Source: VGSG01 sp040756375 (lineage in GTDB: Bacteria; Desulfobacterota; Desulfomonilia; Desulfomonilales; Desulfomonilaceae). From it: a stretch of 64,000 nt of DNA. The notes under the pieces are model-generated. The model was not told the origin of the DNA, searched no databases, and saw only the letters and a list, made by a program, of their open reading frames with translations. Location of the stretch: contig JBFLZC010000004.1 of NCBI GenBank assembly GCA_040756375.1, positions 1-64,000 on the forward strand, in the 5' to 3' direction. A program made the position numbers and the translations under genes. Below are positions 46,174-55,986 of the stretch, one piece after another (position 1 is the first letter of the stretch; each line of letters starts with the position of its first letter).

Positions 46174-47544
46174 TCACACGAACTTCCCTGGATTGAGTAT
46201 CCCCAGTGGATCGAAGTAGTCCTTGATTCCCTTCATCACGTTCATCGCGACGGAGTCGAATTCCAAGTGCATGAAACGCGCCTTGGACAAGCCAATGCCG
46301 TGCTCACCGGAGAGGGTCCCGCCCAGTGCGAGCGCTTCTTCTACTATCTCGTCGAACGCGGCATCCACACGAGCCTGCTCGTCAGCATCCCGCTTGTCGA
46401 ACATGACGCACGGATGGAGGTTGCCGTCTCCCGCATGTGCCAGGACCCCGACCGGCACACGGTGGCGTTCACATGTCTCAACAACCTTCTGTATCATGGG
46501 TGTGAGACTAGCCACCGGGACGGTCACATCTTCGGTAATTTTGGTGGGTGCCATCCGGACAAGCGCGGGCCCCGCAGCCCTGCGCACCGTCCACAGTTTC
46601 TCCGCCTCTGTCGCGTTGTCGGCTACCATAACATTTCGGGCATTCTTCGAGCGCACGATTGCTTCGATTTGCTTGACTTCAGCATCGAGCGTCACATCGT
46701 GACCATCGACCTGAATAAGGAGCAATCCCTCTATGTCAGTGGGCAGACCCAGCCCGAATTGAGTCTCCACGGCCTGGACAGCGAACCGATTCATAAGCTC
46801 CAGAGCCGCAGGAATAATGCCTGATGCCATAATGGCCGATACCGCGTCCGAGCAGTCCTCAAGCCGATCGAAATCTACCCGGAGAGTCCGACTGGCAGGA
46901 GGTCTAGGGATCAGACGCACAATGATTTCAGTTATCACCCCAAGGGTCCCCTCGGAACCGCAAAAGAGCGCGGTAAGATTGTACCCGCTCGAGTTCTTCA
47001 GGGTGCGGCTTCCCGTATGAAGTATGTCCCCGTTTGCGAGCACCACAGTGAGCCCCAGCAAGTAGTCCTTCGTTACCCCATATTTCAGCGTGCGCGGCCC
47101 TCCCGCGTTGGTTCCCACATTCCCGCCGATGGTCGCCACAGACCAGGACGCCGGGTCAGGCGGATACATCATGCCCTGCTTTTCCACTTCCTTTTGCAGG
47201 TCCAGGTTGATCACCCCGGGCTGCACGATCGCGTAAAGATTCCCCACATCCACCTTGATGATCTTGTCCATCGCGGTCATGCACAGGACGATTCCACCGC
47301 GAATCGGGACGCTCTCGCCCGCCAAATTGGTTCCCGCTCCGCGGGCCGTCACCGGGATTCTTTCTCGGTGAGCCACCTTCATGATGGCTGAGACCTCTTC
47401 GGTCGTCACTGGAAAGAGCACTAATTCGGGCAAATGCTCTTCCGTGTACGAATCGTAAGAATACGCAACCAGAGTCTCCGGAGAGTCGGCGAGCCGCTCT
47501 GTTCCCACGATCTTCGCCAGCTCCCGTTTGATTGCCGGGTCCAT
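46174..47544 (-). CDS. GlcD-family FAD-linked 2-hydroxy-acid oxidase/dehydrogenase
   Basis: A 456-residue protein of the VAO/PCMH flavoenzyme family (FAD_binding_4 plus FAD-oxidase_C). The FAD site reads TARGAGTNLAGESVP near 64-78, SWSVATIGGNVGTNAGG near 133-149, and the C-terminal part has HAGDGNLHP and GEHGIG. It oxidises glycolate, D-lactate or a related 2-hydroxy acid. GlcE/GlcF partners are absent; the FrhB-like Fe-S protein encoded upstream on the same strand (80 bp away) might accept its electrons. The substrate is not set by sequence. Confidence 0.92.
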   Translation of the reverse strand: MDPAIKRELAKIVGTERLADSPETLVAYSYDSYTEEHLPELVLFPVTTEEVSAIMKVAHRERIPVTARGAGTNLAGESVPIRGGIVLCMTAMDKIIKVDVGNLYAIVQPGVINLDLQKEVEKQGMMYPPDPASWSVATIGGNVGTNAGGPRTLKYGVTKDYLLGLTVVLANGDILHTGSRTLKNSSGYNLTALFCGSEGTLGVITEIIVRLIPRPPASRTLRVDFDRLEDCSDAVSAIMASGIIPAALELMNRFAVQAVETQFGLGLPTDIEGLLLIQVDGHDVTLDAEVKQIEAIVRSKNARNVMVADNATEAEKLWTVRRAAGPALVRMAPTKITEDVTVPVASLTPMIQKVVETCERHRVPVGVLAHAGDGNLHPCVMFDKRDADEQARVDAAFDEIVEEALALGGTLSGEHGIGLSKARFMHLEFDSVAMNVMKGIKDYFDPLGILNPGKFV

Positions 47545-47624
47545 CCCATTGTCTCCCTATTGGTCAGTTGAACTTCTGGTGTTTCACGAAGCTAGCTGAG
47601 ATACGGAAAGAGATTGCCGTCCCA

Positions 47625-48665
47625 CTATCCGGCAACCTCTATCACGCGATTCTTCTTTTTGACACACGCCGATCTTAAATGCTCCAGATTCTGAGCAGGA
47701 AACGGCTCGGTCTCGATCATGCCCGCCTTCTCGGCGATGGCCACCAGGTCACGTCCCATGGGTGTTCTGACAATAAGGGTGTTCCATTTGGGCCGGCCTT
47801 CGAACATTCCAAGAGAAACGTCCGCGAATTCACTTACCATGTCGGAACACGAACCGCACGAGCGTTGGATGATCGGCCGCAGCTCGTCCAGGCTGATCGT
47901 TTCTACGCCCTGGTCGGTTTCGATCTCAAGGATATTGGCCGGGGGCGGCGGTATATCAAGCTTGCGAATCGTCCTGCCATTCGTGCGATTGCGAAGCACC
48001 GATGCGAATTCACGAGGATCGAACGCCCAGTTGCAGAAGAGCCCCACCACCAGAGTGATCCTTTCCCGGAGCCCCTCTTGTTTGAGGTCGTACATGGCCA
48101 TCTTGCGGGCCGACCTCACCTGACAGGGCAGTCCCACTATGCCTATCTTCTTGAATCCTTGGTCGATCGCCAGGCGGAGCCCTTCAAGCGAATGCGCGCC
48201 CACGAATTTCGACCCCGAGCATTGTTGTATCTGTTCCTCGTTCACAGCCACGACACCGTAAGGAAAGCCGTCATCTCCAGCGGCAGCCGTCAGCACTGCG
48301 GAATCAATAAGACCTTGCCGTAATGCGGCCAATAAGAGCGTGGTAACCGTGCCTCCTCCTTGTCCCCTGCTCAGCACTTCGGGGAGAGAGGAGCGAGAAG
48401 CCTTAACCTCAATGAAAGAGCCAAGGCCGTTTCGATCGTGAGGCAGGCCGAAGATCTGCCGACTGACCGCCTCCTCGTCAAAAAAAGTCATGGGGCAGTA
48501 CGCGTGACATCTCCCTTGCTCAACCTTGCAACTGTCCAGCTTCACCGTCCTGCCGTGGAACTTTACAAGATACGGGCACTTGCCCACACATGCGCCACAT
48601 GCGGCGCAAAGTCCCTTGTCCAGCACACGTGATGCGAGCTCACTCAAGCCAAGAACCGTGGTCAT
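47625..48665 (-). CDS. FrhB-like coenzyme F420 hydrogenase/dehydrogenase beta-subunit family protein
   Basis: A 346-residue iron-sulfur flavoprotein. The N-terminus has CAACGACVGKCPY, a [4Fe-4S] motif, and further cysteines at CHAYCP; the FrhB fold follows with GQGGGTVTTLLLAAL, GLPCQVRSARKM and LFCNWAFDP, then SCGSCSD. In non-methanogens such proteins often use FAD/FMN and ferredoxin-like partners instead of F420. I start at the ATG at 48665 with GAGGAG upstream. It stands before the GlcD gene and opposite the glutamate-synthase-like gene, suggesting a shared redox role. Confidence 0.85.
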   Translation of the reverse strand: MTTVLGLSELASRVLDKGLCAACGACVGKCPYLVKFHGRTVKLDSCKVEQGRCHAYCPMTFFDEEAVSRQIFGLPHDRNGLGSFIEVKASRSSLPEVLSRGQGGGTVTTLLLAALRQGLIDSAVLTAAAGDDGFPYGVVAVNEEQIQQCSGSKFVGAHSLEGLRLAIDQGFKKIGIVGLPCQVRSARKMAMYDLKQEGLRERITLVVGLFCNWAFDPREFASVLRNRTNGRTIRKLDIPPPPANILEIETDQGVETISLDELRPIIQRSCGSCSDMVSEFADVSLGMFEGRPKWNTLIVRTPMGRDLVAIAEKAGMIETEPFPAQNLEHLRSACVKKKNRVIEVAG

Positions 48666-49326
48666 ATCTGCTCCTCGTCCATTCACATCCTGTTCCGAAG
48701 ACGATTACCGCGTAGCAAAAAATCGCTCCGAGAAAGGGCCGATGATCCACTCCGCGTAGAATTCGCACGCCGGCCCGATGGAACCCAAGCCTAGCGCGAG
48801 AAATTACTGAGATCCCTGTAACGGCCTGCTCATTTCTTCCCGATCTCCTACTCTGACGGAAACCGCTCCGGAAATCAATGAGAATGAGGCCAACCGGCTC
48901 TTATTCCGTAAATGGCCGGCATAGAGGACGATCATCCGAAGTGAAGGTTAATCGCGCGAGGAGGGAATCGAGTGGTCTCGTGTCACCAAAGAGAGGGGAG
49001 TTAGGAAGTTGCTCTACCTAACAACGTTGGTCAAGTATTAAGTACTGCTATCAAAGGCTTGTCGACTTGCCTGAAACCGGCCGCGAAGACTACAACCGCT
49101 GTGGCGATGGCTTTGCCCAAAGTAATGGACAGCTTGCCACCTGACACCCCGACGAATCCCGGATCGAAGTCCGCGGCAGCCGCCAAGAACCGCGTTCGCG
49201 CGGAACGTGGAGTCGAAAGGGCTGGCCTCCGCCTTACGTCGACGACATCAGGCTCCCTTGGGTCGAACAATAAGATTGGCTACAGGTGAAAATCATACCT
49301 CTGCTGGTGGCAAGGCCAAAAAGAGC
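48666..49326. other. Long divergent intergenic region
   Basis: Part of an 800-bp space between divergent genes. Short reading frames occur on both strands at about 49031-49289, but they overlap, have biased composition and lack ribosome sites, so I call no gene. It must hold promoters for both directions. Confidence 0.4.
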
Positions 49327-49354
49327 TTGAACTGAGTATTAGCAGTACTATATA
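49327..49354 (+). promoter_or_regulatory. Candidate sigma-70 promoter for the glutamate-synthase-like gene
   Basis: TTGAAC (49327-49332) and TATATA (49349-49354) with a 16-bp spacer, about 110 bp before the start. Confidence 0.4.
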
Positions 49355-49464
49355 TATGGTAATAACCGTCAGTAACGCTAAGTTGGCCTCAAACCGCGCT
49401 TCCGCCCGTGCGTATTATATGAACGGGCTGTGCACCACCAGATTCATTTCAAGGAGGTTTTCTC

Positions 49465-51081
49465 ATGTCTTTCAGCAGACCCAATCGAAGCTCCGCCACT
49501 AAGACCAAGAACCGTGTGGAACCTGCACCGGCATCGGGCATGTGCGTCACTTGTCTCGATGGGTGCCCTGGTCCGTGCGAAATCGGGCAGTCTGCCATAA
49601 AAGGCCGCGAGGTCATTTATCCTCAACCTTACGGCAAGATAACCGCGGGAGCGGACAAGGACTACCCTGTCGACTTCTCTCATTTCAACATCCAGGGCAC
49701 GTGCGTGGGCGCAGTCGGTATAGCCGCGGACCCGGACAAGGCTCTGTTCCCCCTTGTGGACACGACCACGGAGCTGGGTTCGGACGGCAGCATAAAGCTC
49801 TCGTTTCCGGTCTTTACCGGCGCGGTGGGTTCCACATTTATCGCGCGGTCGAACTGGGAGGAGATGGCCATCGGCGCGGCAATATCCGGCATCCTGGTCA
49901 TCGCAGGCGAGAACATCTGCGGCATGGACCGGGACGCGGAATTCAGGAACGGCCGGGTCGTGCGATCTCCCGAGATGGAGCGCCGCGTAAACACCTTTAG
50001 ACAGTGGTTCGACGGCACCGGTGGCATCGTGGTTCAGGCAAATGTAGAGGACACCAATCTTGGTGTCCCGGAATACGTGATTCAAAAGCTCGGGGTGGAG
50101 ATCTTCGAACTCAAGTGGGGCCAGGGAGCAAAGGATATCGGCGGCGAAGTCAAGTTGGGGAGCATCGACCGGGCAATGCAGCTCAAGGAGCGCGGGTACC
50201 TGGTGCTTCCTGATCCGATGACTGACACAGCGAGGAAGGCGTTCAAGGCTGGAGGAATCAAAGAATTTGAGCGCCACTCACGATTGGGAATGGTTGATGA
50301 GGATGGCTTTTATCGAGCGGTGGAGCACCTCCGGAAACTCGGCGCAAAATACGTAACGCTCAAAACAGGCGCGTACAGGCCCGCGGACCTGGCTCGTGCC
50401 ATCAAGTTCTCATCTAATGCAAGAATTGACCTACTCACCATCGATGGAGCCGGCGGCGGCACCGGGATGAGTCCGTGGCGGATGATGAATGAGTGGGGAA
50501 TTCCTACCGTGTATCTTGAATGCCTCGCGTACGACATGTGCGAGCGTCTTCGGCTCCAGGGCGCGTACGTGCCGCCCCTGGCAATCGCGGGCGGATTATC
50601 CCTGGAAGATCATCTCTTCAAAGCAATTGCACTGGGAGCCCCCTATGTGAAAGCGATCTGCCTTGGGCGTGCGCTCATGGCAGCGGCCATGGTCGGTAAG
50701 ACTCAGGGAAACAAAGTTCGGGAAAGCGTCGGGAAAGAAGGCGTAGAGAGCGAAGTGTCCCAAGGGCTGGAAAGCGAATTGATCGGGACCTTTGCTGTAG
50801 GCGCGGAGCTCAAAGAGCGCTTTGGAGACCGGTTCAGCGAAATCCCACCTGGAGCGATCGGCATTTACTCGTACGTTAGCCGGCTCAAACAAGGCTTACA
50901 GCAGCTCATGGCCGGCGCGCGCAAGTTCGGGGTCAAACACATCGATCGGAACGATCTGGTTTCCCTTACCAGAGAAGCGGCTTCAATTTCAGGTATTCCA
51001 TACGTAATGGATTCCGACAAGGAGGAGATCAACAATATCCTGGGTGAGATTCCGACAATGATGAGGAAAGCCATGCCCTGA
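49465..51081 (+). CDS. FMN-binding glutamate-synthase-family protein
   Basis: A 538-residue protein matching the central FMN/synthase domain of glutamate synthase (GltB domain 2). The N-terminus has a cysteine-rich CVTCLDGCPGPCEIG; the barrel shows KWGQGAKDIGGEVK, TIDGAGGGTGMSP and AIAGGLSLEDHLFKAIALGA, with LGRALMAA as expected for FMN binding. It lacks the glutaminase domain, so ammonia or another protein must supply nitrogen, or it performs a different redox reaction as many stand-alone homologues do. AAGGAGG precedes the ATG. An FrhB-like gene lies divergently upstream. Confidence 0.88.
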   Translation: MSFSRPNRSSATKTKNRVEPAPASGMCVTCLDGCPGPCEIGQSAIKGREVIYPQPYGKITAGADKDYPVDFSHFNIQGTCVGAVGIAADPDKALFPLVDTTTELGSDGSIKLSFPVFTGAVGSTFIARSNWEEMAIGAAISGILVIAGENICGMDRDAEFRNGRVVRSPEMERRVNTFRQWFDGTGGIVVQANVEDTNLGVPEYVIQKLGVEIFELKWGQGAKDIGGEVKLGSIDRAMQLKERGYLVLPDPMTDTARKAFKAGGIKEFERHSRLGMVDEDGFYRAVEHLRKLGAKYVTLKTGAYRPADLARAIKFSSNARIDLLTIDGAGGGTGMSPWRMMNEWGIPTVYLECLAYDMCERLRLQGAYVPPLAIAGGLSLEDHLFKAIALGAPYVKAICLGRALMAAAMVGKTQGNKVRESVGKEGVESEVSQGLESELIGTFAVGAELKERFGDRFSEIPPGAIGIYSYVSRLKQGLQQLMAGARKFGVKHIDRNDLVSLTREAASISGIPYVMDSDKEEINNILGEIPTMMRKAMP

Positions 51082-51133
51082 CGTACGTCGAAAGCCGCGG
51101 TCTTAGGGAGTAGGGTGATCGGCGGAGGTGATC

Positions 51134-51778
51134 ATGCACGAACAGATGGTAGAAGATCATCTGCGGCATTTCATGGAAAGCTTTGAACAACAGGCGCGTC
51201 GTTATCTCGCGTTGTGCAACTCTCCCGTTGAGAAACTGCTCCTGCTGGAATTCATGAAGCTTCCCGGCGCCCAAATTACCTGGCAACGTCCGGACCCGAA
51301 TGAGGTGAAAATCCGCGGCCAGAGCGGCGATACATTTGCGCGACCGCTCACCAAGTCAAGAGAGTCGCTCTCGCGGGACTTGAGACAGCCCATGGGACTG
51401 GTCTGGCTTGAGTGGTGGGCTCACGCTAAAGTTTTCGGTGCTGAGGCCGGACAATGCTGTCGATTAATCCCTCAGTTTCCGCTAGTAGACAAAGATTCAG
51501 GCGCAAAGGTCGGCTCCGTGGATTTGGCGCTCTTTTGGCCCAAGGCTCACGGGAACGGACATCATAAGATCGCCATTGACTGCAATTGCAGCCACGACGG
51601 AGGAGCCGGACTCCGAGAAGACGAGAAGACGAAACTGCTCCATAAACAGGGCTGGATCGTGATACCTCTTCCGGAGTCGGACATCCGCACCAAGCTGGAC
51701 CATATCGTGGAGCAAATCCGCAGTGTAGCCCTGGAAGAGAACGTTCGCGGTATGAGAGAGCGCAGAAGCGGCCACTGA
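51134..51778 (+). CDS. Hypothetical protein resembling a PD-(D/E)xK nuclease fold
   Basis: A 214-residue soluble protein. It opens with helices (SPVEKLLLLEFMK) like the DUF559/Vsr-type nucleases, and the centre has GAKVGSVDLALFWP, KIAIDCNCSHDGG, then KTKLLHKQGWIVIPLPESDI, which copies the beta-strand, Asp, beta-strand, helix, R/K, strand order of that fold. However the usual E/D-x-K pair reads D-C-N, so activity is doubtful. I start at the ATG at 51134 with GGAGG five bases upstream. It follows the FMN protein by 52 bp. Confidence 0.6.
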   Translation: MHEQMVEDHLRHFMESFEQQARRYLALCNSPVEKLLLLEFMKLPGAQITWQRPDPNEVKIRGQSGDTFARPLTKSRESLSRDLRQPMGLVWLEWWAHAKVFGAEAGQCCRLIPQFPLVDKDSGAKVGSVDLALFWPKAHGNGHHKIAIDCNCSHDGGAGLREDEKTKLLHKQGWIVIPLPESDIRTKLDHIVEQIRSVALEENVRGMRERRSGH

Positions 51779-52019
51779 CGAATGTGTACTGCGACCATGA
51801 GGACAGCTATTAGGATGTGGTGATCCCGCAAGACGCGGGGGAACCGCATCCTACCTGGATTTGCAGATTCAAGCCACCAGTACGCGGTCAAATTGTGAAG
51901 TCTGAACCGCTCCCCCCGCGATACATCCCGGCCATTCCAGATGTTCACCTCTTACTCCCGCGAACCGCCATGACTGACTACCCGGTCATAACGGAATATG
52001 GAAGTGCTGTAATGGAGTC

Positions 52020-52178
52020 TGGTGCCACGGATGAGCCGAAGGCTCATCCGTGCAGAGACTGGGGCACCGGCACGCTCCTAGCATCAGGTCTTGTTGCCGG
52101 AGAGGTTTGCATCGACCAACGGTCAGTAAACGAAAAGCACGGATGAGTTTCACCCTGTGGGACACATCCGTGGCACCA
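52020..52178. mobile_element. 159-bp MITE-like element with 14-bp terminal inverted repeats
   Basis: Perfect ends TGGTGCCACGGATG (52020-52033) and CATCCGTGGCACCA (52165-52178). Directly inside the left end is a perfect hairpin CACGGATGAGCC-GAA-GGCTCATCCGTG (52026-52052), and GCACGGATGAG recurs near 52137. No coding sequence. The remaining parts of the 658-bp space 51779-52436 show no gene. Confidence 0.75.
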
Positions 52179-52436
52179 AAACATCTCTTACGCAAGCGGA
52201 AGGGGCACGTAGCTCTCCGTGAAAGCGGTGATCTAATAGGAGTTCAGCAGCAAGGCCCGCGATCTGGCGATATATCGACTACGGCACCGGTCATTGACTG
52301 AACGTGCCTTGCCGGGTTACGCTCCAGCAAGGGCAAGAAATGCCCGTACGAGAAGACATCGCTCCTGCAAACTTCCCTCAAGCATTGATTCAGGGTCTGA
52401 AGATCAAGGAAGCCGTTGTGCGGCTATGAGGAACAC

Positions 52437-53600
52437 ATGTCCGTGCTTTTCACTCCGTTCACCATTGGACCGGTTAAGATCAAGAATCGTTTCGTTGCGT
52501 CAGCTTGCGAAGACAACCTGGCCACCGAAGACGGAATGCTCACTGATGCGATCGTGCGCAAGTATCAGAGACTGGCAAAGGGGCAGGTCGGTTTGATCAT
52601 ATCAAGCCATCTCTCTGTCCACCCTTTGGGGCGCACGAGGAGATATCAGTTGGGGATTTACAGCGATTCCATGATCCTGGGGCTGCGCAACATCGTTGAG
52701 TCTGTCCACAAGGAATCGGGCAAGATCGTGTTCCAATTGGGTCATGCCGGCCTGAGTGCGACACGGGAAGTGATAGGCAGACCGCCCATGGGGCCCTCGA
52801 CGGAAGAGTTCCCGATGGGAGACGACTCGATCGCCGAAGTGATAACCGCTTTTGGCCTGGCCGCGGAGCGTGCGGTTGAAGCAGGAGCGGATGGCATTCA
52901 GCTTCACGCGGCACATGGATATCTGATCAACGAATTCCTGTCGCCGTTCTTTAATCACCGCGACGATGCCTGGGGTGGCTCGGAAGAGAATCGCTTTCGC
53001 CTGATGAACGAGATCGTAACAGCGGTCAAGAAAGTGCTGCCGAAGAGAATGGCGCTGTTGGTCAAGCTCAACGCCCATGATCACACCAAGCAAGAAGGGA
53101 TCACACCTGGTTTGGCCGTGAATTATGCTAAACGTCTGGCAAACTTAGAAATAGACGGATTAGAAGTGAGCTGTGGGACTTCTTCGCTCTCTCCCTGGAA
53201 CATGTGTCGGGGGGACATCCCAGTGTCCGAAATACTGAAGAATGTCCCGGAGTCACGGAAGACCAAGGCGGAGCAATTCCTTGAAAAGATGAGAGAAAAT
53301 TGCACATTCCGGGAAGGGTACAACGTGGAAGCCGCGGGGATGATGAGACCGGTGATGGGGGGACTTCCTCTATTCGCCGTAGGTGGATGGCGGCATCTTT
53401 CCGCGATGGAGCAAGCTATTGTTGCGGGAGACACGGATCTCATTCCTTTGTGCCGACCTCTCATCAGGGAACCGTCTCTTGTGAAAAGATTCAGAGAAGG
53501 GAAAACGAAATCCGCTTCCTGCACGAGCTGTAACAGATGCCTCGTTGCCGTAGGGAGCGATCTCCCCGTGCGCTGCTATTACAGAGGCCTACCAGCGTAG
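52437..53600 (+). CDS. Old Yellow Enzyme-family NADH:flavin oxidoreductase
   Basis: A 387-residue FMN barrel of the OYE family. It starts MSVLFTPFTIGPVKIKNRFV, the standard opening, and has QLGHAGLSATRE, the active-site HAAHGYLINEFLSP, NHRDDAWGGSEENR and a C-terminal GDTDLIPLCRPLI. A cysteine pair after the barrel (CTSCNRC) suggests a [4Fe-4S] cluster as in 2,4-dienoyl-CoA reductase, but the chain ends soon after, so the NADH/FAD domain is missing. I start at 52437 with GAGG upstream. It may reduce enoates or act with a separate electron donor. Confidence 0.9.
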   Translation: MSVLFTPFTIGPVKIKNRFVASACEDNLATEDGMLTDAIVRKYQRLAKGQVGLIISSHLSVHPLGRTRRYQLGIYSDSMILGLRNIVESVHKESGKIVFQLGHAGLSATREVIGRPPMGPSTEEFPMGDDSIAEVITAFGLAAERAVEAGADGIQLHAAHGYLINEFLSPFFNHRDDAWGGSEENRFRLMNEIVTAVKKVLPKRMALLVKLNAHDHTKQEGITPGLAVNYAKRLANLEIDGLEVSCGTSSLSPWNMCRGDIPVSEILKNVPESRKTKAEQFLEKMRENCTFREGYNVEAAGMMRPVMGGLPLFAVGGWRHLSAMEQAIVAGDTDLIPLCRPLIREPSLVKRFREGKTKSASCTSCNRCLVAVGSDLPVRCYYRGLPA

Positions 53601-53644
53601 ACGAAGCTCCGCTGGATTTCGGCGCTTTGAAAACCCTCCTGCAT

Positions 53645-53737
53645 TCCCCTTTATCAAAGGGGGATACAGGGCTAGTTAACCCCTTTCGCAAAGGTGGGAG
53701 AGAGCTACATACTCCCTTTTCTAGAGGGGGCAAGGGG
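53645..53737. repeat. Cluster of three short palindromes
   Basis: CCCCTTTATCAAAGGGGG, CCCCTTTCGCAAAGGTGGG and CTCCCTTTTCTAGAGGGGGC follow each other, similar in layout to family C but AT-richer. They lie between the OYE gene and repeat A. Confidence 0.6.
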
Positions 53738-53808
53738 CATAGGCGTGTTAAGATAGCGCTCAACCTATTCTCTGAATTGCGGTGTCCCGCAGGGACTTCC
53801 AGATAGCA

Positions 53809-54061
53809 GCCCGGCAATTCATTGCCGGGTGAGGTGAACTGTCAACGAATAACATCTCTGAGTCCCAGAGGGACGGCAGAGCTTTTCAGGAACGCTGACG
53901 CTATCCACCGATATTGTCCTGGTTTTCTGTCGTCACTCTGGGACTCTCAAAATCGGCGGTGTTGGAGACGGATTCTCCCGGCGATGAATCGCCGGGCTAT
54001 TTTCTGTAGCCCCTCTGGGGCCCACAAGGCCAAGTAGAGGGAAGTTATTTCAGCGCCTATG
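53809..54061. repeat. Dispersed palindromic repeat, family A, copy 2 (complete)
   Basis: Matches 1-238 from base 53824 on and adds the missing left end, a hairpin CCCGGCAATTCATTGCCGGG. The long inverted repeat and second hairpin are conserved, with differences scattered in the loops. The rest of the 592-bp space 53601-54192 has no gene. Confidence 0.85.
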
Positions 54062-54192
54062 GGGGCCAAGGGGGGATTTTCCCTCGTACAACTGAAGAGA
54101 TACTGTGCAAAGCATTTTCGACTATACGTAGTTGAGACTCTCTGTTGTAATAGAGCGGTCATCATATCTTGTCCGCGGGTGGAAGAATCGTC

Positions 54193-55584
54193 ATGCCGCA
54201 AGCTCCGGAACTGGATATCATATCTGACCTGATGGTCCTGACCAGCCGCGCGAACACAAGGAACGCCGTTCTCATGGCAGCGGAAGGACACGGGTCGATT
54301 GACGTGGAGCTCTTTCGCACTGCCGTGCAACAGACCGCAGCAAAGTATCCCGCGGCCAAAAGCCTGCTGAAAGAAAGGCGAGAAGGCGTGAGGTTTTTTC
54401 TCGTTCGAGAGCATCATCCGGAGATCCAAATTCCGGTATTTTCCGGCGAGTTGAAAATCGAAGAATCCTCAAAATCCAGCTTCGAGCCACTTGTACAGCA
54501 TTTGATTCCTCGTCTGGAACGTACGTGGGACCTCATGAGCGAGCCACCGATGGAATTCCATGTGCTGAAGACGGAGAAAGGCGCCATAGCGGCGGTTCTC
54601 TGGCATCATTCCGCGGGCGATGCGGCCATGACGCTTAGAGTATTCGGATCGACTCTGGCTCAATACGATGCGATCGTCACCGGCCGACGACCTGAGTGGA
54701 TGGATGGCCCTTATTCCTTCAGCACAGGGAAGAAACGGGCGTCTGTTGCAGCAAAGGCGGGGTGGAAGGCCTTCCTTTCACAGTTGAAACGAGACCTCGC
54801 TCACCGCAAGGTCAAGCCCGCGCGACTCTACGGGCATGGCGAGAAGGAAGATCTGACTGAATGGCACAGGAAGCATGTGTTCTCGCCCGAAGAAAGCGAC
54901 GTGATATTGCACGGCTTCCACGGGGAAGGGGTCCACGTGGTCGATCACCTGGTGGCCTGCGCAAACATTTCGATGGATAGCTGGAACCGTAATCACGGGC
55001 AGGCCACAGGCCTGATAAGCTCGGTAATCACGGTTAACATGAGAGAACGATTCGGCGGCTCCGAAGAGAAGAACTACAGCTCGACCATTTTCATTCGCTC
55101 AACCCCGGAGACACGCGTCGACTACGCGACCCTTGCTCGGTTCGTAGCTGACACGCGAGTGCAGCAGTTCGAAGCCCAGGTGGATCTCCATGTCCGCAAG
55201 TCACTGGAGCGAGGAGCCCGCTTTTTCTGTATGCTGCCATTTCCTTTGAGGAGACGTGTGGCGAGTTTCTTCATGAATCAACAGCAGTATTCCATGGCCG
55301 TGGGATTTCTCGGGCTTGTGTGGCCGAGGTACGAGAATGGACGCCCGACTGGGGATTCGGCCCTGGAGAAAAGCGGCGATCTGAATATATATGAAACTCA
55401 CGGAACCGGGTACAAGCTAGCGGGAAACGCAGACATAAACCTTTACGTATATATATATCAGCGGCGGCTCAACCTTGTGCTCACGTCAACCGCCGACATA
55501 CTCACGAGCGAGGAATGTACCGACTTCCTTGATCTCCTCGTCCAAACCATGCTCGCCGTAACTCCTTCTTCAAAGCCGCGATGA
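54193..55584 (+). CDS. Condensation-superfamily acyltransferase (WS/DGAT or PapA-like)
   Basis: A 463-residue protein of the CoA-dependent acyltransferase superfamily. The catalytic HHxxxD motif is HHSAGD at 138-143, and a second-half region VITVNMRERFGG and NYSSTIFIRS resembles the DFGWG-side tunnel strand of wax-ester synthase/condensation domains. It probably joins an acyl group from CoA or a carrier to an alcohol or amine. No carrier or NRPS genes are near, favouring a lipid role. I start at the ATG at 54193, with GGAAG upstream; a TTG start at 54169 is possible. Confidence 0.75.
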   Translation: MPQAPELDIISDLMVLTSRANTRNAVLMAAEGHGSIDVELFRTAVQQTAAKYPAAKSLLKERREGVRFFLVREHHPEIQIPVFSGELKIEESSKSSFEPLVQHLIPRLERTWDLMSEPPMEFHVLKTEKGAIAAVLWHHSAGDAAMTLRVFGSTLAQYDAIVTGRRPEWMDGPYSFSTGKKRASVAAKAGWKAFLSQLKRDLAHRKVKPARLYGHGEKEDLTEWHRKHVFSPEESDVILHGFHGEGVHVVDHLVACANISMDSWNRNHGQATGLISSVITVNMRERFGGSEEKNYSSTIFIRSTPETRVDYATLARFVADTRVQQFEAQVDLHVRKSLERGARFFCMLPFPLRRRVASFFMNQQQYSMAVGFLGLVWPRYENGRPTGDSALEKSGDLNIYETHGTGYKLAGNADINLYVYIYQRRLNLVLTSTADILTSEECTDFLDLLVQTMLAVTPSSKPR

Positions 55585-55986
55585 AGACCTGCGCTGGATT
55601 TATCGGACCCCTGAGACCTGCGCAACAGTGCTCAACGGTAGTCCCCGACAGAATTCAGGGTGCCACCGCTGGCTTGTCCAGCAGCCCGCAGGATGTGGCG
55701 AGTCCCGCGTTCCGCGCGCGGCGAAGGGCATCGCTCGAGGTTTTCCATGTTCTTGTAAGTGGGAGTATAGAAAACGACCCGGACGGTGTCGCAGGCGCGA
55801 AGACCTCGACCGATGCGGTTCATTTCATTCACCGCATCCTACGTGCTGGGGATTTGTAAAGAGTGCGGCCGAGAAACTCTTGTCAACCCCGGCTTTCCTC
55901 ATTGCCTTCCACTCAGAAACGGAATATTTTTGTGGATGAAGCTGTATTCCGGGAACCCGAACAAGACCGCGAACAGGAGGGACTCC
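55585..55986. other. Intergenic region before the toxin-antitoxin pair
   Basis: About 400 bp with no supported gene; it contains the left 49-bp direct repeat at 55729-55777. The MNT frame stays open upstream of 55987 but matches nothing there. Confidence 0.4.
55729..55777 (+). repeat. 49-bp direct repeat, left of MNT/HEPN
   Basis: GCATCGCTCGAGGTTTT...GTTCTTGTA... recurs at 56670-56718 with about 42 of 49 positions equal. The two copies flank the toxin-antitoxin genes in the same orientation. Confidence 0.7.

Noticed and set aside
49031..49289. Small gene in the 48.7-49.5 kb space
   Set aside because: Frames on both strands overlap, have biased composition and lack ribosome sites.
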